Shown here: piece after piece, positions 41,683 through 53,600 of the stretch
Layout of the letters: each line of letters starts with the position of its first letter
Position numbering within the stretch: position 1 is the stretch's first letter
Assembly: GCA_021772095.1 (NCBI GenBank)
Contig: JADYXR010000139.1
Span: 178,814-242,813, forward strand
Direction: 5' to 3'
From: Candidatus Obscuribacter sp.
GTDB taxonomy: Bacteria; Cyanobacteriota; Vampirovibrionia; Obscuribacterales; Obscuribacteraceae
Length of the DNA stretch: 64,000 bases
The notes under the pieces: generated by a model
Seen by the model: the letters and a program-made list of their open reading frames with translations, nothing else
What the model was told of the DNA's origin: nothing
Database searches by the model: none
Program-made: the position numbers and the translations under genes

Positions 41683-44600
41683 CTATGCGGAGATCTTTTT
41701 GCCGTTGAGGAATTTTTCGATGTAAGACTTCCAGTTTTTGGTGAAGTCGTTTTGAACCATTGTTTCCAGAGCGGCGCATGGGAGGTCCATTCTCATCGAC
41801 TTTGGTTTGCCGCTGAGGCTGAATTCGTGTCTTACCGATTTTTCTGATCCAAGTTCGTAAGCAATAACAGTGACCCACTCGCCATCTTTCAGGACTTCGA
41901 GTTGCAATCTGGTGCTTCTCGAGCTTCTGGTACTTTGCGTCTCGAGTTGAACCAATCTGCAGTTGTCGCTGAGGTCTTCGACAATTCTTTGGACGATCAT
42001 TTGATCGCTGGTTTCGCCCAATGGATCGCCGGTTTTGACGCCAGTGGAACGACTGATGCTGTCAGAAGACGAAACTGGTGATGATACCGATGACGATACC
42101 GGAGCTTTCTTGCTGTCGAGTCCGTGCAGGTAAGATATTCCTTGAATCAATTGTTGCGATGCGCTGATGTAAGCGGAAGCCGAAGGTCCGGTCGGTGTGC
42201 CGAGAACGACGGTATCATCTTGGTCCGGCAACTTCGCTGTAATCACGCCTTGTTTGCGAGGTTGGTCAGCGGATACGGCCTGGAGTTCTTGCGTAACTTC
42301 CGAATGTGCGTGCGCACCAGGTACTCGACCGACAAATACTGTCTTCTCATGCTCTTCTGTAGTTTCGACGCCGTTGGCTGGAGTGCGTGGGACGATGACG
42401 GTGCGTGCATCTTCGTCAGTCGTTGGCACGCCGTTGCTTTCCGGTGTCCGCGCTACGAAGACAGTGCGCTCATGCTCGTCGGTGGTGTTGACTCCGTTGG
42501 ACTGCTCCGGTGTGTGTGCGACGAAAACTGTTCTGTCGTCATCCTTCGTATCGACACCGCCCATCGAGATGTATGGCTTGTCTTGGGTTTTGACGCTGGA
42601 CTTGTTGCCTTCGCTGACCTTGATTGAGATTTGCGAAATATCGATAACCTTTAGATCGTCAGCGGTATCGGTCAGAGAATCTGTTTTCTTGGAAGCCATT
42701 GCATCTGCGGTCGGCAGTATGGCGCCTTGATCTTCGTTGGTTTTGACACCCTTGCGAGGCGTGTCCGTGATTGGTTCATCCTGTTGTGTGTTGATACCGG
42801 ATTTGGTGCCCTTGTTGATTACAGAAAGAACAGTCTTGACTGGTCGCGATGCGACTGGAGCGAAGATGAAGCCGCAGCTTGGGCAAATGGCGACGCCGAC
42901 AGGAGCCTGGCGTTTGCAATCTCCACACTTCTTCGATGTTCTTGTCGACTCCGGACCGTCTTTGGAAGTGTCGGTGATCCAGGTCGATACTGGATTGGTG
43001 AGGACACCAATCTTCTTGCGGAATTCGGCGATTTCTTGTTTGTTCGGCATGATGAGCTTGGCGCCGCGTTTCAGAACAGCGGTCGGTATGCCGTGATTGT
43101 CGGTGGTGAGTGGCAACTCGTTCTTCTCTGCCAGCAAACGCCACAGGCTAACATCGTTGAGAAGCGGGTGCTTCATCGCAATCGATCGAAGCGTATCGCC
43201 GAGTCTGATGTTGTATTCATTGAGCGAATCTCCGGCACGCATGCCGCCGAAGCCGACAGGGCCCAATGCCGACTCGATGTTCTTGCGACGTCCGTCGAAT
43301 GCAGCTTTCTCTGCATCGGACATCGTGCGCGTCGACTCTTCTTCAGACTTGCCGGCTTGCATATACTTGCCGCGGTTGACCCACTCACGTGCTTGACGTG
43401 GGCTCGGCAATGTCAAAACAGTTCCAGGCTTGACGATGTAAACAGGCTTGCTATCAACGTTTTGCATTGTGACTTTTGCTTTGTTCAGGTCGTAAATCAG
43501 ATGCGCAATGCGTGGATCTTTGAACATCTTCTTAGCGATCGATTCGAGCGTGTCATCGAAACGAACTGTATATTTGACTTGGCGATTGTCCTGAGCAATA
43601 AATTCTTCGATTTTCCTTTGTTGCTCGAGCAGCTTGCGGACACGTTCCATCTCGTCGCGGCGAGATGTTGCGATAACCGCTGCCATCGTGTCGGCGATTT
43701 TCTTGATTTCTTCTTTGCGTTTCTTGAGGCGTTCTTCTTCCTCCTCACGATGATCTTGGTCCGCTTTTTCGGCTTTATTTAGATCGTCTCTGCCGGCAGC
43801 ATCATGACCATCGGAGAAGGCTCCGGAGTTCTTCGCTGCGTTGACCAATTCTTGCAGGCGAGACTCGATGTTATCGTGAATTCTTGTGATTTCGTCGCTC
43901 AAGATATCGGCAACGTTGCGATTGCCGAGATCCGGACTTGCTGTACCGGCGAATTCAGTGGTATCGATTCTGGTGGCATCCATATCGGCTGGGGCAAATT
44001 GATCTGGGTTGCCGGCTTGACTGCCATCGAAGTCTACAAAGGCTGGAGCTGCCGCTTCACTCAAAGGAATCTCGAACGACATTTCGCCGTGACCAGGCTG
44101 ATGCGCAGCATGATGACCATGTTCGCCATGTGTCGCGCGATGCCCGAGGTGAGCTGTCTGACCTTGCACAGGATCAAACGTTCCAATCGGCAGTCCGGTG
44201 TTTGGATCCAGCAACATACCTGTATCCGGATCGAATGGCAGACCGGAGATTGGATCGATTGGTTTGCCGGCGACTGGATTTCCTTCGTCGACGATCGTAG
44301 TCTGATCGATTGGAACCAGAACGCCAGGAACTGCATCAGCCGCTGCGTCAGCAGCTGGGGTCAAGTCAATCGGCTGAGCCGAATCAAGAGGAATTGCGTC
44401 CGTCGGCATCGGCACATAGTCAATCGGAGCCGATGGCTCGGCTGGATCCGAAATGATCGGTGGGTTGATTGGTCCAGGCAGAACGGTCGGATCCGGCGCA
44501 TTGATATCAACATCGACAGGAACTTCAAAGTCGAGTGGTACCAGTGGATCTCCGACTACCGATGGATTAGAAGCGACAGGAACAAACGTTGGGGTTTTGA

Positions 44601-47600
44601 TGATTTCCCACTCGGCTGTTGCATCCATTGATGTAACGGTGGTGTCTTCAAGAGTAGGATCGATAACCTGGTTGCCGGCATCGTATATGGTGGCATTGCC
44701 GGTGTTGGGATCGATAGCGATGCGACCGTCAACCTTGTTGAGTTGACCGTCCGAATTCATGATGGTGACAGTGTTGTCTTCCGATGTCCAAGCCGATACA
44801 CCGTCGCCGTACGAAACCAATACAGTCCCGTCTGGCATCTCTGTAACACGCGAATTCTCAACGGCTGGTTGCGCGCTTTCTGCGATTGTCGGTTTTGCGG
44901 CGTCCTGGATTTGAACAACCGGTGGATCTTGCGTGACGGTTGGATCCGGATTCGATGCTGTCGGATCAGATGCTGATGGATCTTGAGCGAGAATCGGATC
45001 TTGATTGGATGGGTCTTGGATCGATGGACCTTGCGATGAAGTTGGATCTTGTGATGCCGATGGGTCCTGCGTGGCGGAAGGATCTTGTGATGGATCTTGG
45101 ATTTGAACTGCAGCAGTCGGATCTTGAGCAGCCCCGGTTGGATCCTGTGTTGATGAATTTGGATCTTGCGAATTTCTGGTCGTTCCAGTTGTTGCAGTTC
45201 CGATCGTAGCGGTAGCAGATGCAACGTTGGCTGCTGCGGTCGCTGTCGGATCAGGCGTGGCGGTGGCAGGAGTTTGTTGGGCACTAGATGTGGTGCCAGT
45301 TCCACCGGCAGAACCAGTTGCGCCGGCTGCCGCGGCAGGTTGCGGCGCAGGAGAATGTGAGCCAGGATTTGAACCATGCGACGATGGGCTGGCTTGTTGT
45401 CTCTGTGCTTGTTGCGGCGCACCGTTGACTGGTGCTTGAGGCGATTTGCTGGAGTGTACTGTTGTGACTTCAGACTGAATGTTCTGATGTGTCGTGACAA
45501 CGTGGACCGTGCGCGTCGCTGCGGCGTTAGCATGAGCGGTGGCAGAGTCATCTCTGTCGTGTGAAACCTTCTCAGCGGGAGCTGCGAGATCCGGAGTTGC
45601 AGTTGGAACAGCCTGAGCCGGTTGTGCTGGTGCCTGACTCAGGTGAGTCGGCGCGTTGGTCGCAGTTGTGGATGGTTGAGCCGACTGAGGGACAGGCTGA
45701 GGTGGCGTGGCGGTATGAGCCGAACTTGGGTCAGTCGTCGAACTCGCCGCTGCCTGCTCGTCGTCGTTGTTGTGGCTGGTTGTCTGGTTCTGTGCGCTGC
45801 CGTTTGAATTGCCGGTAGGCTCGGAGTTGGCGTGATTAACAGGCGCTGGAGTCGGCTCATTGGCGCCTTTCGCAGGCGTGTTTTGAGCCGGTTCATTATT
45901 GGTGATCGAGACGGCTGGCAAGGACTGTGCCCATTGAACCGGATCATTAGGATCCGAATTTGCCGGTTGTGATTGTGGCGAAGCCGGTGGCGAGGTAGAC
46001 GCCGTGGAGCTTGACGTGTTGTTGCTGACACTGTGCTGCGGAGTCGAAACCGGAGTTGGCTCGGTATTATATGTGGTGCTGTAGGTTGAATGCTGTGGCG
46101 GTGTGTAAGTCGTTGAGCCGGAATTGTAAGGCTGGGATTGTGATTGATAAGTAGGTTCTGATTGCACTGGTTGATAGGTGCTGACCGTAGTCGAACCAGG
46201 CTCGGAAGATGCTCTGTTCTGCACGCTGGAGTTGCTACCGTGACCCAACATTGCCGAAATCAGAACGGCAGCGGCAACTTGATTCGGATCGAACGATACC
46301 GAACCCATACTGCTGGCGGATGTCAGCGGAGACGCTGTCGTGCCAAGACTGGTGGCTGCTGACTGCGTGCCTGGCGAAGTGATAGTGGAAGCAGGATCAA
46401 CGCCCGATTGAGCCGATGTTGTAGGGCTGGTGGCACTGCTGACCGTGACACCGCTGGTGGTGTTCGATGCAGCTGCGTTTGGATCAAACGTTGAGGCCGT
46501 CGGTGCTGTTGCGCCAGTCTGCCCTGTTGGCACGGCAGGAGCGGTTACTGTTCCAGCGGTTCCTGTTCCAGTCGTCTGTCCGGCTGGCTGTTGCGAAGGC
46601 AGTGTGGCTTGTCCCGAAGGCAGTTGTGTTGTTCCTGCAGGTAGTTGCGTTTGACCGGAAGGAAGTTGAGTGGTCTGTCCGGTTGAACCTGTCGAAGGTA
46701 GTTGTGTTGTCGTCGAGGCTGGGTCTGTTGGATTCTTCGGAAGATTGGCGGTTGGGTCGGTGGTACCAGTTGTGGTGCCCGTCGGAGCGGTGCCGGTTCC
46801 AGTTTGACCGGTGCCGGTTTGACCAGGTGTTTGTCCAGCTGGGGCAGGTGTTTGTCCGGGCTCGGTGGTTGTAGTTCCAGTTGTGGTACCGGTTCCAGTC
46901 GTAGTACCAGTTCCAGGTTGACCCGTTTGACCGGTTGGTTGTTGAGCGTTCGGATCCTGACCGGGGGTCGGGCTTCCCGTTCCGGTGGTTGGCTGTCCGG
47001 TTGTTGGCTGACCAGTGGTCGGCAATTGTCCGTTTGGCGTTTGACCAGCAGGCAGTTGCGTAGTGGTGCCAGGATCGGTCTGACCCTTCGGAAGTTGTTG
47101 TCCGGTTTGACCTTGTCCAGTTTGAGCGGGTTCTTGTCCAGTCGGAGTCTGACCAGTAGTTGTGCCGGTTCCAGGTTGTCCTTGACCGGTTTGTGCAGGC
47201 TCTTGTCCGGTACCGGTCGGAGTCTGACCGGTACCAGTGGTGGTTCCAGTCGGAGCAGTACCGGTTCCAGGTTGTCCTTGACCGGTTTGTGCAGGCTCTT
47301 GGCCGGTTCCGGTCGGAGTCTGACCGGTACCAGTGGTGGTGCCAGTAGGAGCAGTCCCGGTTCCAGTTTGACCCTGACCGGTCTGAGCAGGCTCTTGGCC
47401 AGTTGGAGTTTGACCGGTGCCGGTTGTAGTTCCGGTTCCGGTAGTAGAACCGCTGTTCGGTGTTTGACCGGTCGGCAATTGGCTGGTAGTGCCAGGATCG
47501 GTCTGACCTTTTGGAAGTTGTTGTCCAGGCTCTTGCGCTGGAGTCTCACCGGTACCGGTGGTGGTGCCAGTCGGAGCGGTGCCGGTGCCAGTTTGACCGG

Positions 47601-50600
47601 TGCCGGTCTGAGCAGGTTCTTGACCGGTTGGGGTTTGACCAGTTCCGGTAGTTGGAGTTCCAGTTTGGCTTGGCTCTTGTCCGGTGGTGCCCTGACCACC
47701 TGGAGTTTGACCGGTTCCGGTTGGTGCGGTCGGTCCAGTTTGACCGGTTGTGCCCTGCCCAGATTGAGGATCTGTTGGAGTCGTTCCGGTCGCTGGTGTT
47801 GTTTGACCAGTACCTTGACCCTGAGTCGGAATTTGACCTGTTGTCGTGTTCGCTGGGTCAGTTTGGCCCTTCGGAAGTTGCTGTCCGCTTGGGTCGGTAG
47901 TGGTCTGACCGGCTGGCGGCTGAGTGGTTGTACCCTGACCGGTGGTCGGTTGACCTGTCGTCGGTTGACCTGTGGTTGGCTGTCCGGTTGTTCCATTCGG
48001 ATCTGCCGGCGCCGGATCTTGGCCGGTGGTCGGTTGTGGCGTTTGCGTGCCGGTCGCTGGCGTGCCAGCACCAGTCGAAGGAAGCGTCGCGGTTCCATTA
48101 GAAGGATCGGTCGGAGCTTTCGGCAAGGTCGGGTCTGTAGTAGTCGTGGTCTGTCCGGCAGCTGGTGCTTGTGGACCCGCTGGGGCTGGTTGTGTTCCTT
48201 GACCTTGACCGGTCGGAGTTTGTTGGCCAGGTTCTTGGGCGGTCGGTGCGGCAGGTGGTTGACCGGTTGATCCTTGTGCAGGTGTTTGCCCCGCAGGTGG
48301 TGGCACTGTGCCAGTTGGATCCGGTTGAGTCGTTTTTGGAAGAGTCGGTTCGGAACCGGTGGTTGGAGTGCCTTGACCAGTTGGCGGAAGTGGAGTGGTG
48401 CCAGTGGCAGGGAGCTGACCGGCCGGTGCTTGACCGGTTGGTGGTTCTGCAGCTGGAGTTTGACCAGCGGGCTCTTGACCGGTGGCAGGAGTTTGTCCGG
48501 TCGGAGCTGGTGCGGCTGGAGTTTGTCCAGCAGGAGATGTCGGTCCAGCGGGTGGTTGGCCTGCCGGTGCAGTCTGTCCAGGCTCTTGAACTGCAGTGCC
48601 CGTAGTGGTTGTAGCTGGCGCTGGTTGAGTCGGTCCCGCGGCTGGCGGTGCTACGACAACCGCGCCTGGGTCGACTGTCGATTTGTTGAGCGGGTCAGGA
48701 GTCGTCTGACCGTTCGAAGCTGATGTTCCAGGCGGGAGCTGCGTCGGCGCCGCTGGTCCTGCTGGAGCCGCTGGTGGTCCGGCGGATGGCTCGGCTGCAG
48801 CCGGAGCTTGACCGGTTGGAGGAGCATGCGTTGTGGTATTGCCGGTGGTGCCGCCATTAACAACCGCAGGAGCTTGAGGCAGTCCAGTTTCTGTGACACC
48901 GTCAATCTTTCCGACTGTTACTGTATCGGACATTTTGACTTTTGCAGGCTCGGTGGTGCCGGGGACTACGTCACGATTGAGAGTGGAACCGTCGACTGCA
49001 ATAACCGGAGGATGTGCTCCAGGTGCGACTTCGGTTGGTCGGTCACCAGTAGCAGTCGGTGCTGCAACCACTACTTGAGGCCTATCGTCGCTGGTCGTTC
49101 CATCCGGTTTCTTGTCACCGGTGGTGGTGTCGCCCTTCGCATCAGGTTTTGCCAGTGGATCCGCTGGTTTTGTAGAATCCAGCTTGGTGCCATCTACTTT
49201 AGTGCCTTCCGGTTTGACGTCAGCAGGCTTGGTTGCAATAACATTGCCGGCCGCATCGCGGGCGACGACAGTACCATCAACAGCTGGTTTATCGATTCCA
49301 GGCTTGTCTGTTGCCGGTGGTTTACCGGCAACTGTTCCTGCATCGGGAGCTGGCGTTGAGATGATTTTTCCTGCAGCATCTCTAACGACTGTTCCAGGTG
49401 CGGCAGGTTTTTCTGGCGCAGCGCTGTCAGAACGAACGTCGCCAGCGGCAGGTTTTTCAGGCGCAGCGCTGTCAGAACGAACGTCGCCAGAGGCTGGTTT
49501 GTCAGGCGCAGCGCTGTCAGAACGAACATCGCCAGCAGCAGGTTTCTCAGCGACTGATGTGTCTTCGCCTCTGGTTCCTGGGGCAGCAACAACTTTGCCG
49601 TCAGCACCTACAACGGTACCGCCAGTAGTGCCTTCAGCAGGTCTGGACGTGGCGGTGTCTCCGGCAGGTCTTTCCGGTGTAACTGCCCCCGGTGCTTCGG
49701 TGCCAGGTGCGACCGGCGCGTCGACTTTGCCTGAAGCGGTGTCACGACCAACGACCGCACCATCAGGCTTCTGACCTTCGGTCGCTGCCGGCTTCTTGTC
49801 CGAACTCGCCTCAGTCGAGCGGGGGCGGGTAGCGGCATTATCCGTATTGCGCTTTTCAGCGGCTCTTCGTTCTGCATCTTTGCTCAACGTTTCTTTTTCA
49901 GCGCGTTGTTTTGCAATCAGCTCAGTACGTTGATCTGCTAATGTCTTCTCAAGTTTTGTGCGCTCCTCTTTCTGCTGAGTTTCTAATTTCTCACGTTGTT
50001 CTTTCAGACGTTGTTCTACGCGAGCGAGTTCTTCTTTGCGCCCTTTTTCGGCTTGCTCTCGCTCTTGTTTTTGTTGCGCCTCAAGCCGCTCTCGCTCTTG
50101 CTTCTGTTGAGTTTCCTGACGTGCGCGCTCGTCTCGTTGTTGACGCTCCTGGCGGTCGCGCTCGTCCTTTTGTCTCTGTTCAGTGCGTTCTTTCTCGCGA
50201 ATCTCGTTCTTTTGGATGCGGTCGACATTTTGCTTTTCGGTTAAACCTTCTTTTACTGTTTCTTTGTGCTGAGCGTCCGCATCTACCACAAGAGCACCGA
50301 ATTCTAATTTCCGTCTCGCGGCTTCTTCTACTTCACCGGTCTTGCGCTCCGTATGAACTTTTCGCTCTTCCTGCGCAACTTCGACACCACGTCTACGTTG
50401 TGCGTCGAAATCTGAGTTCGTGAGATCTTGATCTTGTGCCTTCGGTGGATGTCCGCCAGTAACGACATTCGTATCTCCCACATCCGTTTGGACCGAGTTA
50501 TGATCAGCTCCTATCAAAACGGCGGGGCCGACTGCATCGGGCTGTTCCACGATCGTGCGACGATCAGCTTTCGCGCTCGCTGCTTGGCTGATTTCCTCAG

Positions 50601-53600
50601 CTTTTGCTGGTGGGACGTGCTGGGCAAGAATTGCGGAAAATGTTTTCGGATTGGCATACGCTTTCAGTGCGATTTCGCCACTGGTCTTTGCGTCCATGCC
50701 GCCGTGCATCGAGCTGTCTCTCATCTCATTGAAAGTTCTCATCTGAGAATTGAGCGAGCTAGCCGTTGCGAGCGCTTGCGGACCCTTCACTCCGTAGCTT
50801 TCTAGAATCTGAGCCGCTTTACTTGGATCTGCTTTGATTTTGTCCGAGGCTTCATCAATTTGCTGTCCTGAAAGACCTGAATTTTTTAGAGCTGCAGGAA
50901 CGATTGTATCGACCGCTTGGTTGACTGCGTCGTTGCCTGATTTAATCGTAGCTGCGATCTTTCCGGCGTTGTCCGAGCCGACTCCGGCAGCTTCCAGGAT
51001 TTCTTTGGCCTGTCCTGGATTCTGTTTGATTGCTTCGGTTAGTGCAGAGACTTTGTTCTCAGGAACGCCGTTCTCCTTAAGTGCGCCTTTGATGATGTCA
51101 TCGCGGACGGTATCATTCGCTCGGTCGATACTCTTTGCGATATTTTCCGAAACCGTTTTCGAAGTGTCGTCGCTTACGCCTCTGGCTCTAAGAAGGCTAG
51201 CGGCCTCACCAGGATTGGCAGCGATCTTCTCGCTCAAATCTTTTATGTCAGCGTCACTGAGCTTTTTGCCATCAGCGGTGGTGACACCTTTGAGTTCGGT
51301 GGCTGCGATACTAATTTCGACTTTTCTGGTGCCGGTTGTTTCGAACTTCTGGTCGATGTTGTCGGCGCTTGGGAAACCAGGCTTGCCGCCCGGAGTGTCT
51401 CCACCCTCGCCACCGGAAGCGCCACCCGCAGGTGTGTTGGTTCCGTTGCCGGTTGGCGATCCAGTACCGGTTCCATTTCCAGTGCCGGTCCCGTTACCAG
51501 TTCCATTACCGGTTCCAGTCCCAGTTCCAGTTCCATTTCCAGTTCCGCTCCCAGTCCCGGTCCCAGTCCCAGTTCCTGGCGCGACGATTGGTGATCTACT
51601 CAGATAATCCATACCGCGATTGATTTTGCTATCGACACGAGCATCGTTCATGTTGAACGCGTTGTCTCGTTGGAATGCGCCAACAGCGCCGACTTCGGTG
51701 AGATTGTTATAGAAGGTATCGTTGTCGAGATCGCGCCAAACCGAAACTTTGTCGAGGCCCTCAAGAACAGGTTTTGCTTGTTCTTCGGTGAGACCGGCTG
51801 CTTGCAGAATCTGTTGTGCTTTGGCTGGACTGCGTTTGATCTCTTCTGAAATCTCGTGCAATTTTTCGGCTGACAGCTTGCTGTCTTTCAGTTGCTGATG
51901 TACTACGAGATCTATAGTTTTGCTGTTCGGCGGAATCAGCTCGAGAGTGATGGCGGTACCATTGGAATAGTAAATGTTAGCGTGATTAGAGTCTTCGCTG
52001 AAGACAGTAACCGTGCCATCTTTGCCGACTTCCAGAGAACCGGTGAAGCGTCCGCCCTCGCTAGTGACGACCTGATCCGAATAGGACGATTGTTGCAGGA
52101 CTTCGCCTGAGCGCATCCGGACTTCGATGGCGCCGGTCTTCCAGGTGGTTGCTTCTGCAATGTCGCCGCCTGGAGCGAATATCGTTTTGGTCGACAAACC
52201 ATCGGCGCTTATAATCGAAACCGATTTATCTGCTTTCGTTATCTCAACGCTGCCGTCTGGTCTGACGACACGAGTAAGGGCCGGATTGACTTTGTCAGTC
52301 CAAATTTGCGAGCCGTCTTTGCCCAGGCTGAGATCTGCCTTAATTTCAACCAGAGGAGCTTGTGAGGACTCCCAATTACCGTTTTTGTTTTTAAAGATTT
52401 CATCGTTGCCCTGCTGAATCGCGACCACTTCATTCTTCAGCGATTCCGCAACTTCGAAGTTGCGGAATCGCTGTTCATTCTTAGCGTCTCTGACGAAGCG
52501 GGTGATGCGGGTTTCGGCGTCTTGGCTGGATGTGACTTGACCAAGAGCATCACGCTCTAAGCGGGTGTACAGATTATTGTCGAGGCGGTGCATCTCGAAC
52601 TCGGTGCCGCTCGCGCTGATTCCTCGGGAGGTTTTTGTCGATGCGTCCCACAAGAATGCGGTGTCATTGTAGACCGCCATCGAGGTGTATTTATTACCAG
52701 TATTGGTCCACTTTGGTTCGGTCGGTTTGGTACCGGGCGCAGGTTTATCGAGTGTGGCTTCGACAAACACATCTCCTTCTTTTTGAATTCGAGTGGTTTG
52801 CTTAACCCCTTTGTGGTCTGTTGCTTCTCTTGTCACCCTTGTAAGCGCGAATTCACCGTTCGAGTTCTCGGTGTACTCGTACTTCATTGTGGTTTTGCCG
52901 TCAGCCGAGAACGATTCAGTCGGATTACCAGATTTATCCGTGATTACACGAGCGCCGTTATCCGAGTAATGTTCGGCTGTTCCGTTTTCGAACTGGGCTT
53001 CGAGTTTTTTAGTGATTGGGTTTTCTGCGAAGCCAGTGACGTTGTCCTTGCCCTTGGCTAAAACTGTTCCATCAGGTCGAACAATGCCGATTACTTGATT
53101 TGCTTTGTCAGTTTTTACTCCGACACCGTTGGTGCCGAAGGTCAGCTTGTCGTCTCCTATCTGGATTGTGGGAAGCCCGCTTTCTCCAGATATGGTACTG
53201 GTTGTGATTGCGGTTACACCATCAATTCCAATAGTGGCCGTCCGCAGTGTTTTTCCGCTGGCGTCTTTGACATCGAAGCCACTAGGCGTGCTTGCGTTAT
53301 CGGCGTATCGGTAAGTGGTGGTATTACCGGCAGTATCAATGGCGCTGAGGACCTTGCCGTCTTTAACAATTTTTGACGTGCCATTAGCTTCCAGTATTTC
53401 AGATGAACCGTCACCCTTCACTCGGGTGAGGCTACCATCGGCGTTTTTGAATTTATATTCTCCGCCTTCAGTGGAAACTTCTCCTATCCATTCTTTCTTT
53501 GTTTTTTCTTCAACCCATGTGGTTTCTTTGCCGACCGCTTCTCCCTGTTTGGTCGGTTTGGGCGGTTGCCGAACCCAATTGCCCTCGGTGTTCATGACCT

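Noticed and set aside
46545..48605. Large frames of about 500 residues in other phases within the TGQ block
   Set aside because: Simple repeats stay open in several frames. Their Arg/Pro- or Ser/Trp-rich translations have no domains, and only the giant frame continues into folded LysM and zinc-ribbon domains.
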